From: Ariolimax columbianus
Taxonomy: Eukaryota; Mollusca; Gastropoda; Stylommatophora; Arionidae
Direction: 5' to 3'
Assembly: GCA_036924085.1 (NCBI GenBank)
Contig: JAVGWX010000002.1
Coordinates: 153,425,571-153,489,570 of the forward strand
DNA: 64,000 nucleotides
Made by a program: the position numbers and the translations under genes. Below the pieces are notes generated by a model. The model did no database searches, had not been told where the DNA came from, and saw only the letters and a program-made list of their open reading frames with translations. Each line of letters opens with the position of its first letter. Within the stretch, counting starts at the first letter, position 1. Positions 10,441 to 22,125 of this stretch are shown piece by piece.

Positions 10441-11265
10441 CGATGTTATTGGTAGCCTATTAAAGTGGCTCTTCTTACATCACAGAGGGTACTCTCTCTC
10501 ATGCATGTAGTGCAAAGCGAGCTTCGTCAGTATATTCATCACTTTGTGGAGGACAATGGCATCACTACTGTGTTGGTCTAGAGGCTGTGACATAGTCTGT
10601 TTCCAAGGAGACTAGCGTTGACGTGAGGTTGGGTCTTGACCAGAATGTTTCTCCTGACGTTGATGCTTTTGTTCGATCCTTTAGCACTTTCAATAGACTA
10701 TAACAAGGTTTTCAGTACTGACGTCATAGCAGTGGTACAAGTGGAATGGTAACAGAAGAAGGTGGATGAACAATAGTCTTTCAGAATACAAACACGGGCA
10801 ATGTGAATAGAAGGAGAAATACAGAAACAGAAAAAAATCGCTCAGATAGTACCACCAAGCAAAAAAAGGGCAGGGCTATGTTTGAAGGAAACTTCAAAGA
10901 GAGAACAAGTGGTCGAGTAGGTGAATATACGACACGGGATAATGATGTCAGACGTGACACATCTGGCCCAGGAGAGGTGACGTGTGCTCCGACCAGTGGC
11001 CGGCTAACAAAACTAACAAACCAACAAAACTAACAAATTATAAAGTGCAAACAGAATTGATACGTTCGACAGTAAATATGCTTTGGTCACATCAATAGAC
11101 ATAACACGCTGCTGAAAACTAAACTGGAGGAAAAGCTGGAATGCAAAAGTGCTAGAGGTAAACAGTGCTATTGTGGGAAGGTTGTAGCAAGGTAAGAGAC
11201 AGAGGATGCTCAAGATCTATTGCAGCCGACCAACGACGTGGTTATGGTGCCTGATCTGACAACGA
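10441..11265. other. Unassigned non-coding stretch
   Basis: Nothing is recognisable beyond a 76-codon Arg/Thr-rich frame at 10803-11033 and an 'AACAAAACTAACAAACC' simple tract near 11010. Confidence 0.4.
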
Positions 11266-11655
11266 GGAATCATCAAGGGATGGACAAGTATTATATCATT
11301 GCGTTCCACCAATACCAGAAGAGGAAAGCTTAATACTCGAGGAGGAATCATCAAGGGATGGACAAGTATTATATCATTGCGTTCCACCAATACCAGAAGA
11401 GGAAAGCTTAATACTCGAGGAGGAATCATCAAGGGATGGACAAGTATTATATCATTGCGTTCCACCAATACCAGAAGAGGAAAGCTTAATACTCGAGGAG
11501 GAATCATCAAGGGATGGACAAGTATTATATCATTGCGTTCCACCAATACCAGAAGAGGAAAGCTTAATACTCGAGGAGGAATCATCAAGGGATGGACAAG
11601 TATTATATCATTGCGTTCCACCAATACCAGAAGAGGAAAGCTTAATACTCGAGAA
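11266..11655. repeat. Minisatellite, 78 bp unit, near-identical copies
   Basis: Five copies of a unit starting GGAGGAATCATCAAGGGATG recur at exactly 78 bp (for example 11341 and 11419). Copies are almost perfect, so the amplification is recent. Because 78 bp equals 26 codons, both strands carry frames of about 150 codons, one reading NTRRGKLNTRGGIIKGW repeatedly. There are no domains or splice signals. Confidence 0.95.
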
Positions 11656-12139
11656 GGAATCATCGAGAGATTGGTACACTACGGTATTTCATTGCTTTAC
11701 CTACGGGTATGTACACGCTTAGGACTACTAAGTTGTAAATGGGTACCTTGACGTCATGTTATAGAAGTTGAGGCGGTAAGGAAAATGAAATAGGTCATCA
11801 AACTTCGGAAAAAGCTGAGACCTAGTACAATGAAGTCTACAAGACTACATCCGTGAGGGTAATGTGTGCTCTACCTTTGACCACAAAGACAAGAGGTAAA
11901 AGTGAAAAGGACATATCAGATTGTTAATGGGTAAACAATAATCTGTGAATATTTACCACGAAACGAGTGATACACGCAAGAAGAAAATGCAAGTGACTAA
12001 ACAGTAACATCTGATGGTGTGCCGTGAATATAGTGATATCGGTGAGACAGAAATATTAGATACAAGTGGACACAGAATATTGTCTCGGTGATTACCAGGA
12101 AAGCCAGTAGAAGACATCACTATAGAAAGGAATGAAAGA
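11656..12139. other. Unassigned spacer
   Basis: No recognisable motif was seen between the two arrays. Confidence 0.4.
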
Positions 12140-12735
12140 GGTGGACAAACAAGTCCGGTAGTGTACTGCCAACAGAAGGGACAAACAAGTCCGGTAGTGT
12201 ACTGCCAACAGAAGGGACAAACAAGTCCGGTAGTGTACTGCCAACAGAAGGGACAAACAAGTCCGGTAGTGTACTGCCAACAGAAGGGACAAACAAGTCC
12301 GGTAGTGTACTGCCAACACAAGGGACAAACACGTCCGGTAGTGTACTACCAACACAAGGGACAAACAAGTCCGGTAGTGTACTTCCAACACAAGGGACAA
12401 ACAAGTCCGGTAGTGTACTGCCAACAGAAGGGACAAACAAGTCCAGTAGTGTACTGCCAACAGAAGGGACAAACAAGTCTGTTAGTGTACTACCAACAGA
12501 AGCGACAAACAAGTCTGGGAGTGTACTACCAACACGAGGGACAAACAAGTCTGGGAGTGTACTACCAACACGAGGGACAAACAAGTCTGGGAGTGTACTA
12601 CCAACACGAGGGACAAACAAGTCTGTGAGTGTACTACCAACACAAGGAACAAACAAATCTGGCAGTGTACTATCAACACAAGGGACAAACAAGTCTGGGA
12701 GTGTACTACCAACACACGGGACAAACAGTGGGCAA
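12140..12735. repeat. Minisatellite, 36 bp unit
   Basis: The unit GGGACAAACAAGTCCGGTAG + TGTACTGCCAACAGAA is repeated about 16 times. The left half (AGTCCGGTAG) and right half (AGTCTGGGAG) form two subfamilies. The unit length is 12 codons, so it keeps frames open on both strands (up to 190 codons). Confidence 0.95.
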
Positions 12736-13480
12736 TTGTAATCAGAATTTCTCTGGAGTAGAGCACAGTATAGTCATCCAGTTGGATAGATCCAATATGC
12801 AACATACTTACAGAATGGGCGAGAACAATATTAGAAAGATAGAAAAGGAAAGGAACCTAGAGGTTATAACAGATCATACAGGTAAAGTGAATGAGAAAGT
12901 CCGGGTAGCGGTGAAAAATGCAAATGCAATGTTAGGTATGATAAAAAGGAATATCAAACATGGGAGCAAGGAAGTGATTGTTAAACTGTATAAAGCATTA
13001 GTTAGACCTAGATTGGAGTACTGTGTACATATGTGGAGTCCTTATCGTAGAGGAAACATGCTGGAAATGAAACAAAGAAAAGCGACAAAGCGATAGTGGG
13101 GTTCCAGAATTACAGTTGTGTGGAAAGACTCAGAAAAACCGACCTACAATGGTTTGAAAAGAGAAGAATTCGAAGTGACTTGATACAAGTGTATAAGATA
13201 ATGAACTTTAACAAATTATCTTTTCAAAATACAACCACCTACAAGAACAAGAGGGCATAGCTACACATTAACTAAAGAAAGGTCCAGATGAAATATTAGG
13301 AAATATTTGTTTAGTCAGAGAGCGGTGAATGCTTGGAATTCATTACCACGTGAAATAGTGGAGGCATGGACAATTAATGTATTTAAGAATAGATTGGATG
13401 CGCATAGCTTTTACAGCAAAGAAATGAAAATTAAACTGGTTGTATACAGACTTGGAAGAGTCTTCTAAACCAGTATAAAG
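12735..13480 (+). mobile_element. LINE fragment, RT C-terminal half (L-F, CR1/L2-like)
   Basis: The frame from about 12760 reads GKVNEKVRVAVKNANAMLG, then VKLYKALVRPRLEYCVHMWS. This is the standard CR1/L2 reverse-transcriptase block after the catalytic motif. Beyond a stop at 13094, other frames carry RLRKTDLQWFEKRRIRSDLI, YKIMNFNKL and NAWNSLP in the expected order, so the region decayed through frameshifts. The catalytic palm is missing. It follows directly on the 36 bp array. A second copy lies on the minus strand at 47595-48590. Confidence 0.8.
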
Positions 13481-13589
13481 ACGTTCTGTCAAGTTAGAAG
13501 ACTTACCAATTCATGGTTTTAAGGTCCGTTCATCCAGGCATATCAACTGTCTGATGACTAATGAATGCCGAACTGTACTCAAAATGAGA

Positions 13590-13885
13590 CACTATACTAA
13601 CAAAGAGAGGAACACCTAATAGACGCAAGAGTAGATAACATTCAAACATGGACAAAGAAGACATTTACCAAAACTGGCAAGGCATAGACATAAGTGGAAA
13701 AAGACAGTTCATTTTACTGGGAGATTTGGTGCTCTAGACATCACACGACTTACACGGACGCATACGCTATGTAATTATTCCTGTTATATCTGATTGACAG
13801 TATTTGTCTATTGTACAGGTGAGACCTGGGTTCTGCGGCAACAACTTTCACAACTCGAGATCATTGTTTCTCAAAAAGCGCGTTG
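13590..13885 (+). repeat. Dispersed repeat family H, copy 1
   Basis: This is collinear with 36975-37290. Shared blocks are 'ACTGGCAAGGCA(T/C)AGACA', 'GAAAAAGACAGT', 'TAATTATTCCTGTTATATCTG' (or close) and 'ACAGGTGAGACCTGGGTT', ending at 'GAGATCATTGTTTCTCAA'. Both copies lead into the GGTTC-type degenerate satellite. The class is unknown. Confidence 0.65.
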
Positions 13886-14200
13886 CTGGACCGTATGATT
13901 CCGCGATAGGTCAAAAGCGGTTCCCCAAAAAGTATACAGGGGTTCCACGAAAGATCAACAGAGGTTCTATATAAAGTCTGCAGTGGATCAACGAAAGAAC
14001 AACAGAGATTCCACAAAAATATACAGGGTCCCAAGAAAGGTCAACAGAGGTTCCAGAAATAATATACAAAGGTTCCAGAAAGATCAACAGATGTTCTACA
14101 AAAGAAGTGTACCGGGATACCGCGAAAGATTAACAGAGGTTTTACAAAAAGTCTACAGTGGTCCCACGAAAAGTTTGCGTGGGTTCCATGAGATGTTTTG
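13865..14200 (+). repeat. Degenerate satellite (GGTTCCACGAAAGATCAACA type)
   Basis: Units of about 22-28 bp with 'GGTTCCA(C/G)(A)AAA' and 'GATCAACAGA' repeat about twelve times. It begins straight after TTGTTTCTCAA, as the related arrays at 31303 and 37267 do. That suggests a common element whose inside is a degenerate tandem. Confidence 0.7.
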
Positions 14201-14705
14201 CCATGATGAACCATATCGGACAAAGAGTTTTACTCCAGCCATTTCTCCATCTCATTGGCGGATTTCTGCGTGCAGCTTGAAGCTGTAAGGCCACTAGAGC
14301 GTCAGTGCTGCTCTGTTGTCAGAGTACATCACAAGCCCGCCTTATGTTCATTTTCTTAACAGTACAGTATTTACAACGTCATTGATAGTGCTTCGGCGCC
14401 GTTGAGTGACTCAAAACGTCTCTGCGTCTTCTTTTTGCCGTCCTATTCTGTACAAACATACACCGTGGCTGTGAGAAATATGATGTTAGCGGTATGAACC
14501 CTTGCCTTGACCTTTCTCATCTGTGGAAGTATGAATTTGATACAATTGAATCTGAACAATCGTGCTGCTATCCTACGTGAAATTTCAGGATTTGTTACGT
14601 GGGAGTGGAGTTTGCCATTTCTTTGTCGAGGTATAATGTATAACTTCGCGTTATCGGCGGAATCATTTCCATGTCGGATTTTCTCTCCTAGGCAAAAGGT
14701 ATGTA
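14201..14705. other. Unassigned stretch
   Basis: No element was recognised. Open frames on both strands (up to 135 codons on the minus strand at 14443-14850) have no motif I know and run into the neighbouring SINE. Confidence 0.4.
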
Positions 14706-14707
14706 TT

Positions 14708-14960
14708 ATTATTTTATTTTTTTTCGTTCGCCTTATTTCTCTTAATCTCCAAGGCGGTGTGCGTTGCACTGCGTTTTTATGTTGCGCCTGTCGGCCCAGT
14801 GCATCCGACTTCAGCATGCATTTTATGTAAAGGTCTGCGTCCTCCTGCATTTTCTAAGGGTTTGCTTCCCCGGGGTAACGGCCGGTGCTGTGATGGGATC
14901 GAACCCAGTACCTTCTGGTTGTGAGCCGTGTCACTTAACAACTAGGCCACGCCGTCCCCT
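14708..14960 (-). mobile_element. tRNA-derived SINE, family SINE-A
   Basis: The minus strand starts with a tRNA-like head. The A-box region is TGGCCTAGTTGTTAAG and the B box is GGGTTCGATCCC (near consensus, at about 14895). A body of about 180 bp follows and ends in a T-rich tail on the plus strand. The body blocks 'CGCCTTATTTCTC', 'CAAGGCGGTGTGC' and 'CTTCAGCATGCATTTTATGT' (plus-strand reading) recur at 51222-51470. Confidence 0.85.
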
Positions 14961-15004
14961 AGTATGTATAAGATTTTCTTTCTATTAACTCTAAGGCTTC
15001 CTAC

Positions 15005-15500
15005 CCCGCTTGCTTTGTTGGTCTCATCTAGACATGGCGCAGTCTCTCTGTCACTGTGGCTGAAGATGACTACTTATCAGCAAACTTTAGGTGGCTGATC
15101 ATATCTACGTCTATGTTGGTGCCTTAATCATCCCAATCAAGTTTTCTAAGGACTGTCAAAAGTCGATGGAAAAGTTTTGCAAAGATTGTTTCGCCGTGAC
15201 CAATACCGCGTTGTACTGTTGCGTTGATTAGCCGGTAGAATAGGGTCATCTCGGTTTAGCAGCCTTCAGTTATCCCTTTTACTGGGCATACTGTTCTTAC
15301 ATTTTCTTATTTCTCGATGCATTTACCACTGCAGTTATTTAAATGTTGTCGATGACATTTTTCGAAGTCAACAAATACAAGACACCGAGCCATATCCAAT
15401 TCCAGAGCCCTCCCCATTAACTTGTTGATTGTGTGGATGTGATCAGTAGGTCGAGTAGCACCCCCTAAAGCCTACCTGCTCTCGTGGTTTATTTTCATAA
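15005..15500 (-). mobile_element. LINE fragment, RT domain (RTE-like)
   Basis: Minus-strand translation gives DHIHTINKLMGRALELDMA, then CLVFVDFEKC. These are RT motif A and the block before it. Further on come FRKLDWDD-like and NIDV...HL-like blocks. The order matches RTE-type reverse transcriptases. Stops and frameshifts are frequent, and the YADD box is not intact. Confidence 0.7.
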
Positions 15501-15524
15501 TGTTACTTCTCGAAACTTGTTCGT

Positions 15525-15838
15525 TTCGATGTGTAATCCAGCAACAACACCAATAGACTGTCTAAAACAGAAATGATTTCAATGTGTAATCCAGCAACAA
15601 CACCAATAGACTGTCTAAAACAGAAATGATTTCGATGTGTAATCCAGCAACAACACCAATAGACTGTCTAAAACAGAAATGATTTCGATGTGTAATCCAG
15701 CAACAACACCAATAGACTGTCTAAAACAGAAATGATTTCGATGTGTAATCCAGCAACAACACCAATAGACTGTCTAAAACAGAAATGATTTCGATGTGTA
15801 ATCCAGCAACAACACCAATAGACTGTCTAAAACAGAAA
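15525..15838. repeat. Minisatellite, 53 bp unit
   Basis: The unit GATTTCGATGTGTAATCCAG + CAACAACACCAATAGACTGT + CTAAAACAGAAAT repeats almost perfectly about 5.7 times. It abuts the RT fragment. Confidence 0.93.
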
Positions 15839-16960
15839 TTATTTCTTCAAAAGTCATCTTATTTATTCAATAAAAACATGCCATGCATACTAAATACATT
15901 GTGTCGGTAGTAGAAGGTTTACATGAGATACTTCTGAACTATTTAGTCATTTAACCAATAATTTGATTACATGGCAAACTCAGTACGTTGATTACAAGAG
16001 AGACCTAATAATTTGACTGCATGACAAACTCAATAATTTGACTGCATGAAAAAATGTAGACCCCCCTGGGTGAAACGGGAGGAGGAGGAGGAGAGGAAAG
16101 GGGTGGGGTGGGGGGGGGGGGAAACAAAAAAAAAGCCACGGTTTCCAGAAAGAAGGTGAAGAAGTAGTCACGGTCAATCATGCCATAACTCACATTTGTG
16201 TATGTGATATTTGGATAATAGCTCCATTAATCGGTAATATTGTGCCTGGTCTATCAGCAACGCGGCGAATGTGGGGTTTTCCCTCGGCAGGTCAAAGGTA
16301 ACCTTTTCTGTTAAGCGGGCCATACAAAACTTGTGTTCACCTTAAATCAGGACAAGTCCCTAACATAGTGCTGAGTGTACGTGTTCATAGAGTGTATCCA
16401 TCAAATTAGCACATCAACTAAAGAAACATGACAAAGTCCCTCAAACTTCTTCCATGATTGTCCTCTACTGAGAGGACAAGAATAGTACGACTGTCCCACA
16501 GAGAGCATATCGTATGAGTTGACTAACTGTGTGACATGGTACAACATCGGTAATGTTTAGGTAATGTTTAGCATTGATGGCGCCAAACAGGCTGCGGGTC
16601 TACTTTGCTATAGTGTTTGAGTCTATTAAGATAGACTTGTATATCAGTTAACCACCCTCTAAAAAACTGGTTGTATACATATTCTGCAAAGTTTTCGACT
16701 CCGGTGTAACGACGTTAAGTTAAGTATCTCCATAAAGTCTATCAAATAACCACATTTATTTCCCTCATAAACCTGGCTATCTATCTAAGACGTCAACCTT
16801 CGCCAAACAACCCAAGTACATGGTGCTGCAGTGTTAACCACTCTTCTGCATGTATGCGCAACATGTGCAGTGTAACCAGGCAACCCCGTCATTTCCATAT
16901 GGGGTGTATCCGCAATAGTCCAAAATTAACTGACCGGACAATCATTAACAGATCTAACAT
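15839..16960. other. Non-coding stretch with scraps of repeat families D and E
   Basis: 16072-16121 is a GGA/G-rich tract. 16205-16310 shares 'ATAATAGCTCCATT' and GGGTTTTCCCTC with 18765-18840 (family E). 16560-16640 matches the reverse complement of 36120-36200 (family D; GATGGCGCCAAACAGGCTGC and TACTTTGCT). No coding evidence was seen. Confidence 0.55.
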
Positions 16961-16964
16961 GTAG

Positions 16965-17440
16965 AGCATACACGCGCTTCTACAGCGAGCCCAGCGCACA
17001 GAACATGTTCGCACGTCCGACTGGCGCATCCCGAAGCAGCTGCTGTACGCTAAGTTAAGAACAGGCAGTCAGCCGCTAGTCTGAATTGTAGTGGAGAGAA
17101 GAAACGCCGCACGACTCTTGAAAATTGTCTCTGAAAAGTGTTCAACTTCAATGTCACCTCATGTGGTACACTCGAACAGAGCCGCCCCACCTGGTACGCC
17201 AAAATAACACAAGCTCTCAGTTCGCTGAGCGGAATTTCAACGTTGAGACTCGAATAACGCCAGTTGTCCGAATGACCATGAGAGATCGAAAGGTCAAGTT
17301 CTTTCTAGTGTGCCGCACATTCAGCAGCGCATGCCGCGCTAAGATCGAGATCTAGTCACGTCAGATCACATCTCGCAATATAAATATGAAGATGTCGCCA
17401 TCTTCGCTTACGATGGGTAACTTTTATTATGGCTGCTTCA
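16965..17440 (+). mobile_element. LINE fragment, C-terminal zinc-finger end (L-G)
   Basis: The frame near 17020 reads SDWRIPKQLLYAKLRTG, a very conserved C-terminal block of a LINE family (RxPKQLLYGELxxGKR). Further right, 'FLVCRTFSSACRAKI' fits the degraded C..C....CRARIGL finger. It is followed by the 3' end 'GTCGCCATCTTCGCTTACGA', also present at 23820. Stops separate the blocks. Confidence 0.65.
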
Positions 17441-17829
17441 TTGCCACTTTGCTAAGGCAAGATCCGATTTACCCGCTTTTGTGGCATATTGTGGATACGG
17501 TGTACGGCCCATATTTACCTCACCAAAGGCATACTAGGGTTGATGTGACCTTTATTTCGCAAACCTGCTCTGCCATCCATTGTTTGAATGATCGGTATAC
17601 CCCTGGCAGGTTTGCGATGAAATCAAGAACATGCGCATCAATGGGGGATGTGACCAGAGCAAGATATTTGAGAAGAAATCTTTAAACAAAGGGAATCTTC
17701 AACCAATCGGTAATTCCCCCGCCCCTGCAAAAATTTGATGATTTCAATGGTGAGAATGATGCTTCTCTGATCAGGGTATTGTGAGGGTCATACTGTAACC
17801 CTCGCCAGAGAAAAAGACAAATATAGCCA
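17441..17829. other. Unassigned stretch
   Basis: A plus-strand frame of 99 codons (17386-17685) overlaps the LINE end. The part beyond it matches nothing I know. Confidence 0.4.
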
Positions 17830-18120
17830 TGCGGCAAGAGTTGAACATAGAGAGGAATTGGTTTATCAATTCCATTTTGGCAAGAAAATGTAAACACTTG
17901 TGTCACATTGAGAGACAGCGGTCTTGAGAGCACAGTGGTGGGAGGTATGGAGCTAGGCAAAAGAGGCATGGAGCAGATCAAGAAGACGATGGCAACAAGT
18001 TATCCACGAATGTCTGGGTATGACTGTGGCGGAGGCTGGAGTTTTGACAAGGGGAAGAGTTTATTTCAGACAGACTGTGATGTGAGCGACGTTCTATAAA
18101 GGGCATGCTACATGATGCCT
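17830..18120 (+). mobile_element. LINE fragment, extreme C-terminus (L-C)
   Basis: Frames give NWFINSILARKCKHLCHI, then degraded RRRW- and QDI-type blocks, then 'CGACGTTCTATAAAGGGCAT', which is the family's 3' end. The same blocks in better condition occur on the minus strand at 38045-39490 and 41690-42690. The tail here has only one ATG of the (ATG)n tail. Confidence 0.7.
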
Positions 18121-18257
18121 TAGTTTAGTATGTTCAGTAATTAGTTATACATTATATTCATGTTATATTACTATCAAATGTGTAAAACACTACACAAATA
18201 AGCCAGCTATATGTATATGTGATAATAAAATGTGTTGGTCGAAAGGTCAATAGTATA

Positions 18258-18680
18258 TGCACACTGCGGGTTATATTATCAGTGACGACAGAAAGACACA
18301 ACATCCGGGTTATATTATTAGTGCCGAGAGGAAGACACAACATGTGGGGTATGTTATCAGTGCCGAGAGGAAGGCAGCGACATGCGGGTTATGCTATCAG
18401 TGCCGAGAGGAAGACACTACATGCGGGTTATGCTATCAGTGCCGAGAGTAAGACAGCGACATGTGGGTTATGTTATCAGTGCCGAGAGGAAGGCAGCGAC
18501 ATGCGGGTTATGTTATAAGTGCCGAGAGGAAGACACGACATGTGGGTTATGTTATCAGTGTCGAGAAGAAGACACAACATGTGGGTTATGCTATAAGTGC
18601 CGAGAGGAAGGCAGCGACATGCGGGTTATGTTATTAGTGACGAGAGGGAGGCAGCAAAATATAGGTTATGTTCTCAGTAA
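18258..18680. repeat. Minisatellite, 39 bp unit
   Basis: The unit GGGTTATGTTATCAGTGCCG + AGAGGAAGACACGACATGC has about 11 copies. At 13 codons per unit, one plus-strand frame reads CGLCYQCREEDTT repeatedly, mimicking a cysteine-rich protein. No non-repeat domain is attached. Confidence 0.93.
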
Positions 18681-19045
18681 AACAACAATTTCGTGAGACA
18701 TCATTCAACCATTTGCATGTAGTCCCAGTGGTGACACAATTCACATATTTATTTGTCCTATTTCTATAATAGCTCCATTTTTCGTTAATTCTGCGACAAA
18801 TCTGGGTTTTCCCCTCATCAATCCGAACACGCTGAGCAGTGTTCCTCCAACTGTATGCCCGCGGGCACCAAAGCTCCATCTGACCCGTGTGTGTGGCTGC
18901 CACTTGTTTCATTCTTGACTTTATAGTTTTGTTAAACACCCAGTGATTTCCGTAACAAACAGAATAAAGGTGACTTTCTTTCCCGGCATGTTGTAATTGG
19001 AGACTAAGGAGGGTGGTGTATGACGCTGGCAATCTCATCATCTAA
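18681..19045. other. Unassigned stretch with family E scrap
   Basis: 18765-18840 resembles 16205-16310. A 135-codon minus-strand frame (18634-19041) has no recognisable motif. Confidence 0.4.
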
Positions 19046-19049
19046 AGTC

Positions 19050-19278
19050 ATGGCTGGTCTGAATTACTCAGCGATAGAGCACTGGCTTTTCACAGCAGAG
19101 GTACGGTGTTCATCTTACGTTACCGACACTCTCCAGTCGACACAGCTGTAAATTGGTACATGACTTACTGGTAGGAAAAGAATTGTACGGGGTGGAGCGA
19201 AACTGGAGACCCCTAATCACCTGATAAAAAATCGGTGGCGTCAAACATTTTAATCATTCCCGACAGCAATAGCTTCTA
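19050..19278 (+). mobile_element. tRNA-derived SINE, family SINE-B
   Basis: The head 'TTACTCAGCGATAGAGCACTG' is tRNA-like. The body 'CAGCTGTAAATTGGTACATG' + ACTTACTGGTAGG and the end 'ATCATTCCCGACAGCA' match the reverse complements of the copies at 53810 and 50085. Confidence 0.7.
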
Positions 19279-19825
19279 CAGCGTACATTTACCTTGAAAA
19301 GCTGGTTAGACTCAACCAAATCGTGTTGGACCGATACTACCATATAGACTACCAGGAATAATGTGTCGTACCGTGTTTTCTTTCTAGTACATCTGTTATA
19401 TTGCCTAACGTGTATTCTTATCTACTCGATTATTAGCTTGCTCTGTAATATATGTACATGTGTTGCCCAGGCCCGTAAGGGGAACCAAGATTAGTGGCTG
19501 CAACCTGTCACGCATGTAGTAAGATCCGACCAAGGAAGGACATACATGAGGCTTGCTACCTTATCGAATTAGACAGTATAAGCCACAAGAAAAAGAAAAT
19601 GGAGCCTCGACATTCCATGTTAGAATAGGAGCGCTTAAGTTAGTTCAGACTGAGGGTTGAGCGTGGGACCGTTTATCTTGTCCTGTACACAAATATCAGT
19701 CACAAGAAATGGAAAATAAGACCATTAAGAACAGGTGTAGAAACGTGAATAATGCACAATCATTTGGAGGAGAGAATTCAATCAATCAAATACCTACAGG
19801 GATCTTGCGGAGCATAGTTTCTAAC
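19279..19825. other. Unassigned stretch
   Basis: No motif was seen. It lies between a SINE and the 3' end of a LINE. Confidence 0.4.
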
Positions 19826-21075
19826 AAATAACCGCCAAGTCTTCCTATCATGCGCCATCTGAGCCAGTGTTGTCCACGTCATGGCTGATGCTTTGACATT
19901 GACATCTGGTTGACTCTTCCATTAGTGCCTCGTTCTTCCTCTTGCCACGTGGAGACCACATCAGAGATTGTCTAGCAATATTAACTGGTTCCCGTAATGT
20001 GTGGCCTATCCATCGTCTCCTCCGTATTTCATTCCCCACTTATATTTGTCCAGTATTTGCCATAAGTTCCACGCTGGTGATCGTGTCTACCATTCCCACC
20101 ATTGTGCATGTATTATGCACAGACAACCATTTACAAAAGTATGTACCCTTTTTCATAATTACCTGAGTTGTTCTGCATGTTTCAGTGCCATACCACAGAT
20201 TGGATTATACGCTGAAGATAAAGATTTTCATTTTGGTGGTGTAATGAAAGCTGTTCTCACCCTCTGTTTTCTAAAGTAAAGATCGTTTTCTGTAGCATCT
20301 AATATGTCTATATTGCTGCCAAGGAATACGAAAGACTCAACATTCTCAAGTGGGGTTGGCTCCCTGCTCAATTGTACTACTGTTAGCTGCATTTCCTTTC
20401 AAACCTGTGTTTTGTCTCTGTGTATTTCCATTCCCCTGTGTAGTGACCTCTCTTCAAGTATACATATCATATTTTGCATCTGGCTACTGGTATGCGGCAG
20501 AAGAGTAATATCGTTGGCAAAGTTCAGATCGTCAAGTTGTCTCCTCAATGTACATTTAATGCCGTTGTCGCTTGACGATGAAGCTCGCTACATAATATGG
20601 TTAGTGGCCAGCATGAAGAGGTGTGAGATAGTAGGCAGCCCTGCCGAATGTCCGTTCTTATTCCAAAGGGTTCAGAAAGCTGACCATTGTGTAGCGCTCG
20701 ACATCTCGTAGTCTCATATCTTTTCTGGATTATATTAGAGAGCTTCACAGCACTACATAGTGTGTGAGCAAGTTACACAGTGATACCCTGTCCAAACTGT
20801 CAGACGTTCTATCTTAGTCCACAAATCCTATAATAAGCGGTGTCCACACTTTGGTCTGTACATGAGCTATTATTTCGAAAGTCGGCCTGCTCGTATCTCA
20901 ACTGGCTTTTTGAAAATCTTTCCAGAATTATCCTGTTCAAGACTTTTCCAGGTACAAATAATAACATTATTCCCGTAGCTGTTACACTGTAGTAAATCTC
21001 CCTTCATTTTTAACTTTATAACATAGTCTCCTTTCCAGTACAGATGCCTTTTAAAGGCGGATATGACAACTGAAT
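19826..21075 (-). mobile_element. LINE remnant, RT domain to C-terminus (L-A)
   Basis: Reading minus from 21070, blocks appear in correct order. They are GDYVIKLKMKGDL (RT entry), FDSLDRVSLCNLLTHY (motif A region), then RALHNGQLSEPFGIRTDIRQ and GCLLSH (motif B). LDDLNFANDITLL follows, where the catalytic YADD is degraded to FAND. Then come MEIHRDKTQVLKGNA and GNEIRRRRWIGHTLREP with WSPRGKRKN. At about 1.25 kb this is the longest L-A copy. It is interrupted by stops and at least three frame changes. The endonuclease domain is absent, consistent with 5' truncation. Confidence 0.85.
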
Positions 21076-21589
21076 ACAACACGGTAGATGAGGAAAGACG
21101 AAGAAAGTATAAATGTTATATTTAGAGGCGTGTATTATTTCGCTGAACTCTCTTAAAGATTGATATTCATTGATAAATCAAAGGGCGAGCCTACTCTACT
21201 GATAGTCTTTAATGCGGAGACCAGGGAAAGGTTGGGGACCACTGACGCAGAAACCCGGTGATGGCAGTTCCGACACACCCCTTTCATTAGGTCTGGTTAT
21301 TAGGTCAATTGGCGGCTCACGTGCGAAACGCAAGACTTAACTTACCCCTTCTGGTTTCCTATTAAGGGTCGTATTCTTGAGTTGAGCTCCGCCTTATCTA
21401 CCTGTCCCTCTTCGACCGCCTTTTCTTTATATTGTTTTGCATATTTATTAGTAAAATTGAATTAAAAACGCGGAATAAATGGGATGTGTAAGAAACTATG
21501 TGCGACATGTTACAGTAGGACTGCGATATTTGATCATTTCGGCCGCGTACTTGGTTGTTCTATTGGCCAAGGTTACGCTCATTTCTATC
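21076..21589. other. Unassigned stretch
   Basis: No motif was found. A donor-like site near 21343 on the minus strand lacks a plausible exon. Confidence 0.4.
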
Positions 21590-22125
21590 ATGCAGTCCTT
21601 GTGTTTGTATCAGAGAACGGAGGGAAATGGAAACAATATTTAGTATCCAGGCCAAAATGATATTGCAGATATGTCCTGTTCATAAGAATCTGCATTACTG
21701 CAGTACAGCAAATTGTTTTCGGAGTGTGGATATGGATGGTTCCTGTAGCTCGATGGTAGTACACAAATCTGCTCTTTCTTCTCATGCGCCTCACTCTGCT
21801 CGAAACTCGTCTAATTACAAAGTGCTCTAGTCTGTGAATTGCTGATTCATCTATCGTGGCGCCATAATCTAACAGGCAGTTATTGATAGACTTCGAAATG
21901 TCTTCTTTTCATATCTAGTGTGCGCATAATGTGGGCCTGTCAAGCCAGGATGTCTGCTTGTTCGTTCCCCTGAACCCCGGCGTCACTTGATGAATTGAGA
22001 TCTCCACGTATGCTTCAGTTCGACATTCTTTACCTTACGAAGTATAACCTGAGAGTCTGACACGATGATTGCCCTCGTGAAAGAAGTCTCAGATAGTCAT
22101 ATCAGAGCTCAGGTCATCCTCGCCA
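21590..22125 (-). mobile_element. LINE fragment, RNase H and tail (Jockey-like)
   Basis: Minus translation from about 22080 gives TRAIIVSDSQVILRKVKN. It continues with SSDAGVQGNEQADILA, the RNase H 'SHxGxxGNExAD' block with its catalytic Asp retained. The downstream tail QAHIMRTLDMKRRHFEV is interrupted by stops. It differs from the L-B copies, so it is probably another Jockey-type family. Confidence 0.65.

Noticed and set aside
12140..12735. CRISPR-like or coding 36 bp repeats
   Set aside because: These are head-to-tail units without spacers, so a minisatellite.
14880..14960. Functional tRNA gene (good B box)
   Set aside because: It continues into the SINE-A body and the arms do not pair well, so it is a SINE head.
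21335..21440. Minus-strand donor GTAAGT near 21343 with an open frame upstream
   Set aside because: There is no pyrimidine tract or credible acceptor for the exon.
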